Of a stretch of 64,000 nucleotides of DNA, positions 1 through 15,010 are shown piece after piece. Both the position numbers and the translations under genes were made by a program. The stretch comes from Ephydatia muelleri (Eukaryota; Porifera; Demospongiae; Spongillida; Spongillidae), in NCBI GenBank assembly GCA_013339895.1, contig JABACO010000018.1, forward strand, positions 480,131 through 544,130, in the 5' to 3' direction. The notes under the pieces were generated by a model, which ran no database searches, was not told the origin of the DNA, and worked only from the letters and a program-made list of their open reading frames with translations. Numbering within the stretch: position 1 is the stretch's first letter; each line of letters opens with the position of its first letter.

Positions 1-92
1 CAAATTACAAGGGGACATGAGGTATGGATAGATAGAAATCTTCAGAAGACAACACAGCCACTGGAAAAAACCAGTTGACATATGAGACTCAC

Positions 93-3000
93 TTCTTTCC
101 CTCTGCTAAGCATGTTGGTCACAGAGGGTGCAAGACAATCTACAACCTTGGACAGAATGCTGGAGACATGGCGAAAGTGTCATCCTGCAAACAGCAGTAG
201 CACATAAAAATGATCTTTTGAGATGACCTGGAATTTCAGGTTCTGTACAGTGTTTATGCATTCCGGCTACAGCATAGATATCTTCCAGTTTCTCTTTGAT
301 TGGGACTATTTTGTGGCATGGAAAATAATCATGTGATATCATGCGACAATGAACGAATACAGTTACCTCCGCTAGAACAATTGTTCCCAACCCCCACTTT
401 CTTCATGAGCTCATAGAGAAGGTATGCTTGGCCCAGAAGGTTCTCTTCTTTCTGAGAGATGGATGTCTACACTTTGCTAGCAACCCTTGTAGGCACACAG
501 GTTTACCTTCAAGGCACTCTGGAGCTCCCTTACTGAATAGTCCCCTGATATCCTGCAAGACGATAGGAGACCCATCCAAGCTCCACCTCCACCTCCACCT
601 CCACCCCTCCAAGCTCCACCCCTCCAAGCTCCACCTCCACCCATACAAACTCCACCTATACAAGCTCCACCTCCACCCCTCCAAGCCCCACCTCTACAAG
701 CTCCACCTCCATCCTCTAAGCTCCACTTCCACCCCTCCAAGCTCCACCCTCCAAGCTCCACCTCCACCCATACAAACTCCACCTCCACCCCTCCAAGCTC
801 CACCTCTACAAGCTCCACCTCCATCCCTCTAAGCTCCACTTCCACCCCCAAAGCTCCACCCCTCCAAGCTCCACCTCCACCCATACAAACTCCACCTATA
901 CAAGCTCCACCTCCACCCCTCCAAGCTCCACCTCTACAAGCTCCACCTCCTCCCTCTAAGCTCCACTTCCACCCCTCCAAGCTCCACCCCTCCAAGCTCC
1001 ACCTCCACCCATACAAACTCCACCTCACCCCTCCAAGCTCACCTCCAAGCTCCACCTCCATCCATCTAAGCTCCACTTCCAACCCTCCAAGCTCCACCCC
1101 TCAAGCTCCACCTCCACCGCATACAAACTCCACCTCCACCCCTCAAAAGCTCCACCTCTACAAGCTCCACCTCCATCCCTCTAAGCTCCCACTTTCCACC
1201 CTCCAAGCTCCATCTTCCACATATACAAACTCCACCCCTCCATCCCCACTCCGCTTCTAACAGCCTGCCTACAACATCCAGTAGCAGACTTACTGCAGGA
1301 CTGAAGGTGTTGTTCCTTCTCCTTCACCTCTTCTTCTCCTAAAGCTGAGGCATTGTCTTCATTCAGAAGAATACATCATCATTACCATCCTCCACACCAG
1401 TGGCTGCCACAACACTCAGCCTTGCAGTACTGGATCGAGGCCTCAGAGGGGAACTGATGGGGGACATGAGTGCATGTGTAAGTGTGTGTGCATGTGCATG
1501 TGTGTGTGCATGTGTGTGTGTGCATGTGTGTGTGCATGTGTGTGTGCATGTGTGTGTATGTGTGTGTACATGTGTGGTGCATGTGTGTGCATGTGTGTGT
1601 ACATGTGTGTGTGTGCATGTGTGTGTGCATGTCTGTGTGCATGTGTGTGCATGTGTGTTGTGCATGTGTGTGTGCAATGTGTGTGTGTGCATGTGTGTGT
1701 GCATGTGTGTGTGCATGTGTGTGTGTGTGCATATGTGTGTGTGCATGTGTATGTGGCATGTGTGTGTGCATGTGTGTTGTGCATGTGTGTGTGCATGTGT
1801 TGTGCATGTGTGTGTGTGCATGTGCATGTGTGTGTGTGTGTGTGTGGTGTGTTGTGTGCATGTGTGTGTCCTTGATAACAATGCCATGCATCAGGTGCAT
1901 GATGACAGGTGCTTATACAGAGACTGACAACAGCTGCCAGCCATTTGTTCTGGACCAAGGAATGCACAATGAGGCACAAGCATTCAAGACATAACATGAA
2001 CACAGCATCCATTGTGGGCTATGGAAGCAGATAAGGTGTGCCACTATGTACACAATACCCGACACCCACACCACACACATATGTACATAACACGCACGCA
2101 TATATACACACACAGTGCCCCATGCACAAAACACGTTGTTGCTACTCCACTATGCAGTAGCAGACAAATGCCACCTCCCTACACCCACCCACACACCCAT
2201 GCACCTACACATTCATGCACCCACACACCCATGCACCCACACACCCACACACCCATGCAACCCACACACCCATGCACCCACACACCCATGCATCCACACA
2301 CCCACACACCCATGCACCCACACACCCATGCATCTACACACCCACCCACCTGCACCCACCCCATGCACCCACACACCCATGCACCCACACACCCATGCAC
2401 CCACAACCCCGGCACCCACCGCCCATGCACCCACACACCCATGCACCACCCCCACAAACATACACACTAACAGAAGTTTTCTGCTCCAGTGAGTTGTCCA
2501 GTTGAGAGCACTCGAGATTCTCCACACATGAGGTGGGATATGAGAGCCTGCAGGCGGTCCAGACGAACCCTAATACCATTCACTTCCCCTTGCTTCAGTA
2601 AGGAGAGGAAGTTCACAAAGCTGTAGAATCCCGGGCCCTGGTGGGAAACCTGTTGGCATTTATGCGTGCACACCAGCTGTGTTGACAGTAAAAAGGGATA
2701 CTTTGCAAAATTCACGAACGATGAATGAAGGAAAATAAAGCTTTGGCGGCTCACTCTCATGAGATAATTATTCTCTTAAGAAGGCCATGGGCAGCCACAA
2801 AGAAATGCTGAGACAACAACCAACCCAACATCTTGTCAGGTTCTAGTAAACCCACTACGGAATATCATGTCAGGTTCCAGTAACTCCATAACCAACCCAC
2901 TAGGGAATATCATGTCAGGTTCCAGTAACTCCAATAACCAACCCACTAGGGAATATCATGTCAGGTTCCAGTAACTCCAATAACCAACCCACTAGGGAAT

Positions 3001-6000
3001 ATCATGTCAGGTTCCAGTAACTCCAATAACCACCCACTAGGGAATAACATGTCAGGTTCTAGTAACTCCAATAACCAATCCACTACGGAATATCATGTCA
3101 GGTTCCAGTAACTCCAATAACCAACCCACTAGGGAATATCATGTCAGGTTCCATCTTGAGAATAGCATTTCAAGACCCCTGGAAAACCCCACCCACTGGT
3201 ATGGCAGCAACTAACTTGAGCCTGCTCTCAGTGAGGAAGAGGCATAGTGTTGGCCTGCTGTTCATGTTCCAGTAGAGGTTGAGGAAACTGCAGTGTTTGT
3301 CTGAAAATGAAGACTCATTGAATGGCAAAAGGACATCAAAGAGATAGATACCATAAACACCCTTTGGCTAAAGCTATCCTGTTTCACATACACACTGCTC
3401 AACGCCAACCTGCTTCCCTTAAGAAAAAAATACAGCAAAATCGATAATCAAAACAGGTGGACATTTTTAATAAACGTAGTCGCAGAGGGTTGCACATCGA
3501 TGAAACACTCAGGATTGCCCCTTAAGAAAGAGGGGCATACCACGTGACTCCCGGCCATGCTGCCTAGAGGAGGTGTGGTCACAACATTTTATACAGATCA
3601 TGTCTGAAAAATATTCATAATCAATAGCTTGTATAACTTCTACAGCTCTAACCTTACAGAATTACAATTAAGTGTTTTGGTGTTTCAGCCAATGATGATA
3701 GGCACCAATGCCAACATTAATATCCTTTTAAAAAACATATGGTAGTGCAGCCTGGTGGGAGTCTATCAGACTGGTGTGGGTCCTTAGGAGCAGGTTGACT
3801 AGTGTGGGTCCATTACGAGCAGGTTGCACTCGAGGAGCAGGTTGGACTAGTGTGGGTCCATTACGAGCAGGTTGGACTAGTGTGGGTCCATTAGGAGCAG
3901 GTTGGACTAGTGTGGGTCCATTAGGAGCAGGTTGGACTAGTGTGGGTCCATTACGAGCAGGTTGGACTAGTGTGGGTCCATTAGGAGCAGGTTGGACTAG
4001 TGTGGGTCCATTAGGAGCAGGTTGGACTAGTGTGGGTCCATTAGGAGCAGGTTGGACTAGTGTGGGTCCATTAGGAGCAGGTTGGACTAGTGTGGGTCCA
4101 TTAGGAGCAGGTTGGACTAGTGTGGGTCCATTACGAGCAGGTTGGACTGGTGGGGTTCATTAGGCAGGTTGGACTAGTGTGGGTCCATTACGAGCAGGTT
4201 GGACTAGTGTGGGTCCATTACGAGCAGGTTGGACTAGTGTGGGTCCATTAGAGCAGGTTGGACTAGTGTGGGTCCATTAGGAGCAGGTTGGACTAGTGTG
4301 GGTCCATTAGGAGCAGGTTGGACTAGTGTGGGTCCATTACGAGTCAGGTTGGGAACTAGTGTGGGTTCATTAGGAGCAAGGTGGGACTAGATGTGGGTCC
4401 ATTAGGAGCAGGTTGGACTCGTGTTGGTCCATTAGAAGCAGGTTGAGACTAGTAGTGGGTGCCATTACGACTAGCAGGTTGGAACTAGTGTGGGTCCATT
4501 AGGAGCAGTTGGACTAGTGTGGGTCACATTAGGAGCAGTTGGACCTCGTGTGGGTCCATTACGAGCAGGTTGTGAACTAGTGTGGGGTCCATTAGAGGAG
4601 CAGGTTGGACTAGTGTGGGTCATGTATGGGGGGAGCAGGTTGGAAGACTCGTGTGGGTCCATTACGAGCAGGTTGGACTAGTTGTGGGTTCCATCTAGGA
4701 GCAGGTTGGACTAGTGTGGGTCCATTAAGAAGCAGGTTGGACGAGTGTGGGGATCCATTAGGAGCAGCAGGTTGGACTAGTGTGGGTCTATTAGGAGCAG
4801 GTTGGAACTAGTGTGGGTCCATTAGGAGCAGGTTGGACTAGTGTGGGTCCATTACGAGCAGGTTGGACTAGTGTGGGTCCATTAGAAGCAGGTTGGAACT
4901 AGTGTGGGGTCCATTACGAGCAGGTTGGACTAGTGTGGGGCCATTAGGAGCAGGTTGGACTAGTGTGGGTCCATTAGGAGCAGTTGGATTAGTGTGGGTC
5001 CATTAGGAGCAGGGTGGACTAGTGTGGGTCCATTAGGAGCAGGTTGGACTAGTGTGGGTGGTCAAATCACGTCAGTTCTATCAACTGACATTGTCCAATC
5101 TTGTTCATAACTAACCATCTTGTATCATGAAGATGCAGTGCAAAGGTTGAGCTCTGTAACACTAACCACATTTGAACTAGAGCTTGTTAACTATTCTACC
5201 ATTTATGGTTGCATTGTGTAAACCAGGGAGGCGTTTCTACTTAAAGAATCGAGATATAGTACAAATAACCATGCCAATTTATAAAATCTTGTATTGGTGT
5301 GTCGTTTATTAAGCGTCATTAATATGTTCGCAATAAACTAACCATTAATATGTGCGACGTTAATTAGTTTTTTTTATTTTAAACTCCCTTAAAAGAACCT
5401 CACAAATTTATATAGGCACCATCCTCAGACTATGAGCGATCAGGAAAAGCAATAGATAGGCGGGGACCATTGCGGGTTACGGAGAGCCTAAGAATGTGTT
5501 AATTATAGTGATTATATTAGACTAACCGCGCAGATCAGATCTAGATCTATAAACACTGTACAGTCTCACCTCGCACTAGTGGAAATTAACACCTCGCACT
5601 AGTGGAAAATAAGGGCTATTCATTGGAGAGTTGAGCAAACTTGCGGTTTACATAGCGCTACCCAAGTTATGACAGTTTTCTTACCTGAAATCAGAGTTGT
5701 GGCCTTGGTACTGTACACAGCATCTCATTAACGGTGGTATCAAAATGAATTTTACAGACCTGTGGCTCTTCATCAAATAATACGGTACACGTATCGTCCT
5801 GAAGAATAATGCAATGAAATGAGCCCACACATGCATTGTATACAGTGCTCAGTCTCACTTTCTTCCAGCTAAACAACAAAGTTGCTACTAAACAACGTCT
5901 TCTTCAGTTCCTGGAACGGCGTGTGCAGCGTTTAAGTGTATGCCCGTACGTATTTACATGCGGTGAGCCTGCGTTTGTGCATGATGGGCAAGTCTAGGTT

Positions 6001-9000
6001 ATTCAATACACATGTATGATGAAGAGTATGTTCATTACAGTCAACAGACCACATACCCAGAAGTGCTCCATGCAGCACCTATATTAGTCAATCCACCGTC
6101 ACAGGGGGCGTGACTACACGTTGTGCAGTACGTGTACACAAACCCCTGAGGATCAAATACAGTACTTTATACACACAGTATAGTGCATTGTTCTAATTAG
6201 ACCTCACCATTCAATTGCAACACACATACCGTTGGCATTAATCAATGCTATTGCTGGATACTCGTGACCATCTTAATCAACCTGACCTCAACGCTGTTAT
6301 GTTCGTTTTTAGTAGGTAGCAACCATTGTACAAACGAGTCGGAGACTTCTGTTTTGAAACGCATGTGGCCTAATATGCGAGTATTTGGAGCATGGCGCAT
6401 GGAGTCTCCGACTCGTTTGTACAATGGTTGCTACCTACTAAAAACGAACATAACAGCGTTGAGGTCAGGTTGATTAAGATGGTCACGAGTATCCAGCAAT
6501 AGCATTGATTAATGCCAACGGTATGTGTGTTGCAATTGAATGGTGAGGGTCTAATTAGAACAATGCACTATACTGTGTGTATAAAGTACTGTATTTGATC
6601 CTCAGGGGTTTGTATACACGTACTGCACAACGTGTAGTCACGCCCCCTGTGACGGTGGATTGGACTAATATAGGTGCTGCATGGAGCACTTCTGGGTATG
6701 TGGTCTGTTGACTGTAATGAACATACTTTTCATCATACATGTGTATTGAATAACCTAGACTTGCCCATCATGCACAAACGCAGGCTCACCGCATGTAAAT
6801 ACGTACGGGCATACACTTAAACGCTGCACACGCCGTTCCAGGAACTGAAGAAGACGTTGTTTAGTAGCAACTTTGTTGTTTAGCTGGAAGAAAGTGAGAC
6901 TGAGCACTGTATACAACGCATGTGTGGGCTCATTTCATTGCATTATTCTTCAGGACGATACGTGTACCGTATTATTTGATGAAGAGCCACAGGTCTGTAA
7001 AATTCATTTTGATACCACCGTTAATGAGATGCTGTGTACAGGTACCAAGGCCACAACTCATAATAAATCTGATTTCAGGTAAGAAACTGTCATAACTTGG
7101 GTAGCGCTATGTAAACCGCAAGTTTGCTCAACTCTCCAATGAATAGCCCTTATTTTCCACTAGTGCGAGGTGTTAATTTTTCCACAAGTGCGATGTACGT
7201 ACATGACAGAATAAAAGATGCCGCACGTAAGATAAGCAAACCGCTTGTGTAAACGATAGTGTGTGCAGTTTAAACTATAATTAACACATTTCTTAAGCTC
7301 GTAAACATATCCGATTTGGTCCTATATCTCCGTAACCCGCAGAGGTCTCCGCCTAACTATTGCTTTTCCTGATCGTTCATAGCCTGAGGATGGTGCCTAT
7401 ATAAAATTTGTGAGGTTCTTTTAAGGGAGTTTTAAAAAAAAACCTAATTAACGTCGCACACATTAATGGTTAGTTTATTACAAACATTATTAATAAACGA
7501 CACACCAAAACAAGTATACAATGACACTTTATAAATTGGCATGGTTATATCTCGGACTTTATAAATAGAAACGCCTCCCTGGTTTACACAATGCAATGGT
7601 AAAAATGCAAGCTCTAGTTCAAATGTGGTTAGTGTTACAGAGCTCAAACTTGACACAAGATGGTTAGTTATGAACAAGATTGGATGTCATGCAAAAAGTT
7701 GATAGAACTGACATGACTTGACCCGGGTCCATTAGGAGCAGGTTGGACTAGTGTGGGGTTCTTTAGGACCAGATTGGACTAGTGTGTATTCATTTTCTTT
7801 GCCCTTACCTTGAGGACATCAATGAGAAAGGTCCCATCAAAGGATAAGTAGAAGTCCACCATGGAGTCCGTAGGATAGAAGATCATGGTATGACCAAACA
7901 CACGATACACCTATAGCAACACAGGCTTATGAGATCAAGTGTGATGATGCTGCTGCAAGGCACACCTTGCTTGTTGCCAGTGCTCCTATGGGCCGGTTTG
8001 GTCTTCCTGACAATCCAAGCTTTCTGTTTTCCCCAATGTGGCTGAAGACCTATGCAAATTTATATGTGCCATGTATGCGTGTTTGTATGTGTTTGTATGT
8101 GTTGTGTGTATATCAAGCCAGAAAAATCTGCACAAAAGCAAGTACCTTCATAAGAATATCAAGCCGGTGATCGGATCTTGATTGGTTCCACTTGCTTCTG
8201 TGTTTGGGTTGGAATCCCGTGGGTAGCAAGAACAGCCTGTAGCCTGAACACCATGAGGGAACACACCATTACAGCACACCCATGAGGGAACACACAGCAC
8301 ACCCATGAGGGGAACACACAGCACACCCATGAGGGAACACACAGCACACCCATGAGGGAACACACAGCACACCCACGAGAGAACACACCATTACAGCACA
8401 CCCATGAGAGAACACACAGCACACCCATGAGGGAACACACAGCACCACCCATGAGGGAACACCACCATTACAGCACACCCATGAGAGAACACACAGCACA
8501 CCCATGAGGGAACACACAGCACAACCCATGAGGGAACACACAGCACACCCATGAGAGAACACACAGCACACCCATGAGAGAACACACAGCACACCCATGA
8601 GGGAACACACAGCACACCCATGAGAGAACACACAGCACACCCATGAGGGAAACACACAGCACACCCATGAGAGAACACACAGCACACCCATGAGGGAACA
8701 CACAGCACACCATGAGGGAACACACAGCACACCCATGATGGAACACACCATTACAGCACACCCATGAGAGAACACACAGCACACCCATGAGGGAACACAC
8801 AGCACACCCATGAGGGAACACACAGCACACCCATGAGGGAACACACAGCACACCCACGAGAGAACACACCATTACAGCCCACCCATGAGAGAAACACAAC
8901 AGCACACCCATGAGAGAACACACAGCACACCCTGAGAGAACACACAGCACACCCATGAGGGAACACACAGCACACCCATGAGAGAACACACAGCACACCC

Positions 9001-10251
9001 ATGAGGGAACACACAGCACACCCATGAGAGAACACACAGCACACCCATGAGGGAACACACAGCACACCCATGAGAGAACACACAGCACACCCATGAGGGA
9101 ACACACCGTTACAGCACACATGGTTACCTCGTGGTTTCAGATATTAGGGCCACTTGAATGACGGTATCGTGGCCTGGGGCCCTGAAGCCCAGATGCCTGG
9201 CCATTCCCCTGTGTCTGGCGGTGTGGGGCAGGTGGAGCCCAAGTGGGTCACAGTCACTAACATCGATGAGGTTGTCCTCTGTCACAAAAGATGATAGTGG
9301 CTTCAAAGACTAAGTGCAAAGGCTATCAATGAAGTATGCCCCTCTCAATGGCCCCCACTCTCCTAAACTCTCAATGGCCCCCCCTCCTCCTAACCCCCCA
9401 CTCTCCTAAACTCTCAATGGCCCCCACTCTCCTAAACTCTCAATGGCCCCCACTCTCCTAACCCCCCCACTCTCCTAACCTCTCCATGGCCCTCACTCTC
9501 CTAACCTCTCAATACACTCCCCTCCACTATCACACCTTCACCACAGCCCTCAATGCACTCACTCAGCATTCTGGCGATGAGGTAGATAGCCTGAGCCCAC
9601 AGGAAGGGAACGGTCTCAGAGAAAGGGACCAGCTTGTAGTTGTAGTCTCTGGAGGTGGCCATGCTGACCAGAGTCCCAGTCTCATCGGCGACCAGTTCCT
9701 CTTCAGGGACATAGTACAGCCTGGGTATGGTGGTATAACCTTGAGGGTGAGGGACCGAGTGGAACGGGGTATGTGTGGTGTGGGAGGGTGTGTGGTGTGT
9801 GGGGTGTGTGGTGTGTGGGGTGTGTGGTGTGTGGGAAGGTGTGTGTGGGTAGAAGGTGTGTGTGTTTGAAGGGTTGTGTGGGAGGGTGTGTGGGAGGGTG
9901 TGTGGGAGGGTGTGTGTGTGGGGAGTGTGTGTGTGTGGGGGGAACGAAGTGAGTTAAGTGGGAACAGGGTGTGCGTGGGTGGAAGGTGGGTGCGGTGGGC
10001 TCACACACCATTCATCTCCACAGTACACGCCTCCAGCTTCTTCCAGTAACTTTCTGCCTTGTCACGGTGACCACGACACAGTTCTGTGCACAAAGAATGG
10101 CATCTTCCTCTAGCAATCCTTTCTCCAAACACTGATGTACATTTATATACATATATACCAAATGCTGACGGGTCATTTGAACGTTTCACTTTTGAACCAC
10201 CGAATGTGTATATGTAGGCGTGTTGTGTCAATTGTGTGTGCATTTTATGAT

Positions 10252-10305
<54 letters not shown>

Positions 10306-12982
10306 GCGCACGCACGCACACACACACACAGCCATCTAAAAATCATTGCAATTGTGCCATGCTATCATGAAATCATACTAGCAGTATGTTTCCATGGTAC
10401 CAATGGCAGTGGTATGGTTCCAAGGCAATATATATGACATAATGGCAATGATATTTAGATGGTTGCGCGTGGTGTGTGCCACACAACACATGCATCATAA
10501 GACAGGTGACACACCTAGATACATGTGACACACCTAGATACATGTGACACACCTAGATACATGTGACACACCTAGATACACGTGACACACCTAGATACAT
10601 GTGACACACCTAGATACACGTGACACACCTAGATACATGTGACACACCTAGATACATGTGACACACCTAGATACACGTGACACACCTAGATACACGTGAC
10701 ACACCTAGATACATGTGACACACCTAGATATACGTGGTGGTTTATAAGAATTCAATCTCGAAATAGTACAAAATATTGAATGCATACATGTATGTACAAT
10801 ACATCCACACACATGTACACCCACACACATGTACACCCACACACATGTACACCCACACACATGTACACCCACACACATGTACACCCACACACATGTACGC
10901 CCACACACATGTACACACACATGTACACCCACACATGCATACCCATACACATGTACGCCCACACATGTATATCCACACATGTACAACCCACACATGTACA
11001 CCCACACACACGTACGCCCACACACATGTACACCCACACACATGTACATCCACACATGCACACCCACACATGTACATCCACACATGCACACCCATACACA
11101 TACATGTACGCCCACACAAACCTGTCAAAACCAAATATCCATAGAACAAAGGATACTCGCATTCGATTCCTTCAAATTGCTGTGGTGATCAGAAAACGTA
11201 CTGCTCACAGGAGGACACTCATACAATACACTTCAAACTTACCGCCACTTCATGTGAGTCGTAAAATGTCTTTCGCTTGTCCTCTTTGATCGTATAGTGG
11301 CCATCTCTTGTGAACCTCTTAAACCCGCTCTGCCCCTAAGCCCAAGAAATGCACAGTACAGATTACTAACATAAAGTGTAGCCCTGGGCCAAGATAAAGG
11401 CACACACACATCACACACAATTACCCTACATATATACCTACACACACATATCACACATATCACACACACATATCACACACAAACCCCCCCCACACACACA
11501 CACACACCTCCAATAGCTTCTTGACCCTCTGTTCTGTGGTTTTGCTGAGGTTGACATCATCGATGGCGAAAGCTGGATAACCTGTGATCAACAACAGAGC
11601 AGCATCCACCTCTTTGGAATTGGACTCCTTTGGGAGGAGTGTGTTAAGGATGACACAGTTCCTGTACTGGGCATCTGGGTCCACATGGATGACGGACAGC
11701 GATGACCCACTCTCCCCAAACAGGTTCAACCCGTTCATGGCTTCCAGAGCAGCCTTTGCCATCCCTATAGAGCTGTTAATTAAGATGTGGTCAGTGAGGC
11801 ATTACACCTTTCCAACCTTATCGTTTGTACTACTTTCAGTTTCATTACCCCTCCCCCCCCTACCCAAATAAAAAACAAACAAACAAACAAACCACAGCTA
11901 TAACCATTTCACAACAAACACCATAGCCCTGCCCAAACCATTTGGTGCAACCCCACCCACAAGCCACGCCTACCTGGAGTGCAGTTCCCGCTTCCCAATG
12001 TTATCACGCGAGCCTCTTTCCCACATGCCGAAGTCAGGGATACGATACGCTCTCTCCACGTAGTAGACCAGGTTCTGCACAAAGTCCACTTCATCCAGTG
12101 TGAACACCACCTGCAGACACAAGGAAAGCTGAATAGTATCCAAGGGAAAGAGCACCCCAATCTTAGGTCACTTCTATCCTCTTAGTTCAATCCACCCAAT
12201 AGCCTGACGGTTTTTAGATGTAGGACGAAAGAAAGTGATTGGTTGAATTTTATGCTCCCAGGAAGGCAGCTGATGTGACGATTGCTTTTATGACATTAAA
12301 GACATTTGAGGCTAGTTGCTTGATGATGATGATGGAGATATCCACTTTGACAGGTGTTTAATCATGACTTTGGTGTACATTTGTCTGTTACTACTGAGGT
12401 CAGATGGCACTCATCACCTTAACACAAATCCACACCTTTCTCAAAAATAGCTAGAGGCTAATTCATGACTTAGAATAAGTGGTATCAAGTTTTAAATACA
12501 CTCCACCTGACAGTACTTGATTTCTGAGGCCTTTACAATCATGATTTGACAGAACATCAGCATTAACTAGCCACCTTAAACTGCATTTTATTTACTTAAA
12601 TAAATAAATGCACATTAATTAATTATTCGTGATGATATCCTAATTTGAGAAATAAGCAGACAGAAGCACACACACATACACTGTACACACATTCACATTC
12701 ACACTCAGCACACATTCACAAATGCGTGCACACACATGCACACACACACACATCCACAAACACATGCATGCACACACACAGACACACACATTCACAAACA
12801 CATGCATGCACACACAGACACACACATTCGCAAACACATGCACACACACACACGCGCACACACATTCACAAACACATGCATGCACACACAGACACACACA
12901 TTCACAAACACATGCACACACACACACACGCGCACACACACACACACACATGCACGCACGCACATACACACACACCCTCACA

Positions 12983-13055
<73 letters not shown>

Positions 13056-13234
13056 GGAAACCACTCACCTGTACTCCTGTGGCTGTCATCTGAGCCAATA
13101 TTTGCAGGAACAAGGATGTGCCATCAATCTGTTCCGGAGTGATAGACCAGATGATCATCAAAACCCCCTTCCCTCCCTCCCTTGCTCCCTCCCTCCTTCC
13201 TCTCTCTCTCTCTCTCTCTCGTGAAGATCTCTAA

Positions 13235-13265
<31 letters not shown>

Positions 13266-14972
13266 TCCTTACTGGGCGGAGCCTCAATGGAACCCCTCCC
13301 ACCTCTTCCTTTTGGCAGAGCCTCTCCTGCCTAGTCACTTCCAATCCACCATCCCTCCTCACCTGAAGGTGGCCCCAGATATATCACCTCCCCTCCCCTC
13401 CTCACCTGAAGGTGACTCCAGATATACCACCTCCCCTCCCCTCCTCACCTGAAGGTGGCCCCAGATATATCACCTTCCCTCCCTCCTCACCTGAAGGTGG
13501 CCCCAGATATATCACCTCCCCTCCCCTCCTCACCTGAAGGTGGCCCCAGATATATCACCTTCCCTCCTCACCTCACCTGAAGGTGACCCCAGATATATCA
13601 CCTCCCCTCCCCTCCTCACCTGAAGGTGGCCCCAGATATATCACCTCCCCTCCCCTCCTCACCTGAAGGTGACCCCAGATATATCACCTTCCCTCCTCAC
13701 CTCACCTGAAGGTGACCCCAGATATATCACCTTCCTCACCTGAAGGTGGCCCCAGATATATCACCTCCCCTCCCCTCCTCACCTGAAGGTGACCCCAGAT
13801 ATATCACCTCCCCTCCCCTCCTCATCTGAAGGTGACCCCAGATATATCACCTTCCCTCCCCTCCTCACCTGAAGGTGGCCCCAGATATATCACCTCCCCT
13901 CCTCACCTGAAGGTGACCCCAGATATATCACCTCCCCTCCCTCCTCACCTGAAGGTGACTCCAGATATATCACCTTCCCTCCCCTCCTCACCTGAAGGTG
14001 GCCCCAGATATATCACCTCCCCTCCTCACCTGAAGGTGACTCCAGATATATCACCTCCCCTCCCTCCTCACCTGAAGGTGACCCCAGATATACCATCTCC
14101 CCTCCTCACCTGAAGGTGACCCCAGATATATCACCTCCCCTTCCCTCCTCACCTGAAGGTGACCCCAGCTATCATCGTTAGTCACAGGGTCTCCTGTCAT
14201 GTAGTCAAACTTTGCGTGCAAGGCATCCTCCCAATTTTGTGTGGATTTGAACTTCTCCACCTAAGTCCACAAGAAAGAATGGGCACGTCAAAGGCATGGG
14301 GACTGGGGACTGGGGACTGTGGATCCCGAGGATTAAGGGAAGGGGAACCGAGAATTAAGGTATGGGGACCTTAGGATTGAGGATCTGATGGTCCCGAGAA
14401 TTAAGGCACGAAGGGATGGAATTTAAGGTGTGGGGACCCGAAGGTAAAGGCATGGGGACCAAAGGGATTTATGTACAGAGGCTGAATTTTATGGTATGGA
14501 CCTCAACCATCTCTACCTTTGCGCAAATAATATTTTGAGGCTACCTGGCATCAAGTTTTAATAACCAACAATATCTCATTTGCAACTAAAATGCACTCCA
14601 ATGACATCACTTGATTTTTGAGTGCCTTACAATCTTGATCATAGAAAATAGTATTATTGTTAATGAACACCCACCTTCTCTGCCTGTCGCATGTAGCAGA
14701 AGAGTAGTCCCCTCATGCACTTCACAGCACTCTGCTCCAGTTCATAGGTACGTCCTCTGTCGTAGCCCACATGGCTGTGTGTGTGTGTGCATGTGTATGT
14801 TTGCATGTGTGTGCGTGCATGTGTTGCGTGTGTATGTTTGCATATGTGTGTGTGCGTGTGTGTGTGCATGTTGTGTGTGTGTTGTGTGTGTGTACACAAG
14901 GTCCAGTCTTGCATCCTGTTCTCCCAGGATGTGGCCACATGAACTTCAAAACCATGCCATGCACTCCCCCCC

Positions 14973-15010
<38 letters not shown>

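Noticed and set aside
1363..2012. Open frames over 130-189 codons rich in His/Thr or Cys/Val on both strands
   Set aside because: Translation of a TG/CA microsatellite.
3768..5061. Very regular 30-base repeats resembling a CRISPR array
   Set aside because: Units are contiguous with no spacers, in an intron of an animal gene; it is a minisatellite.
8148..9121. Overlapping long minus-strand open frames (up to 217 codons, Cys/Val-rich)
   Set aside because: They lie wholly on the 23-base minisatellite and have the repeat's periodicity; no family similarity.
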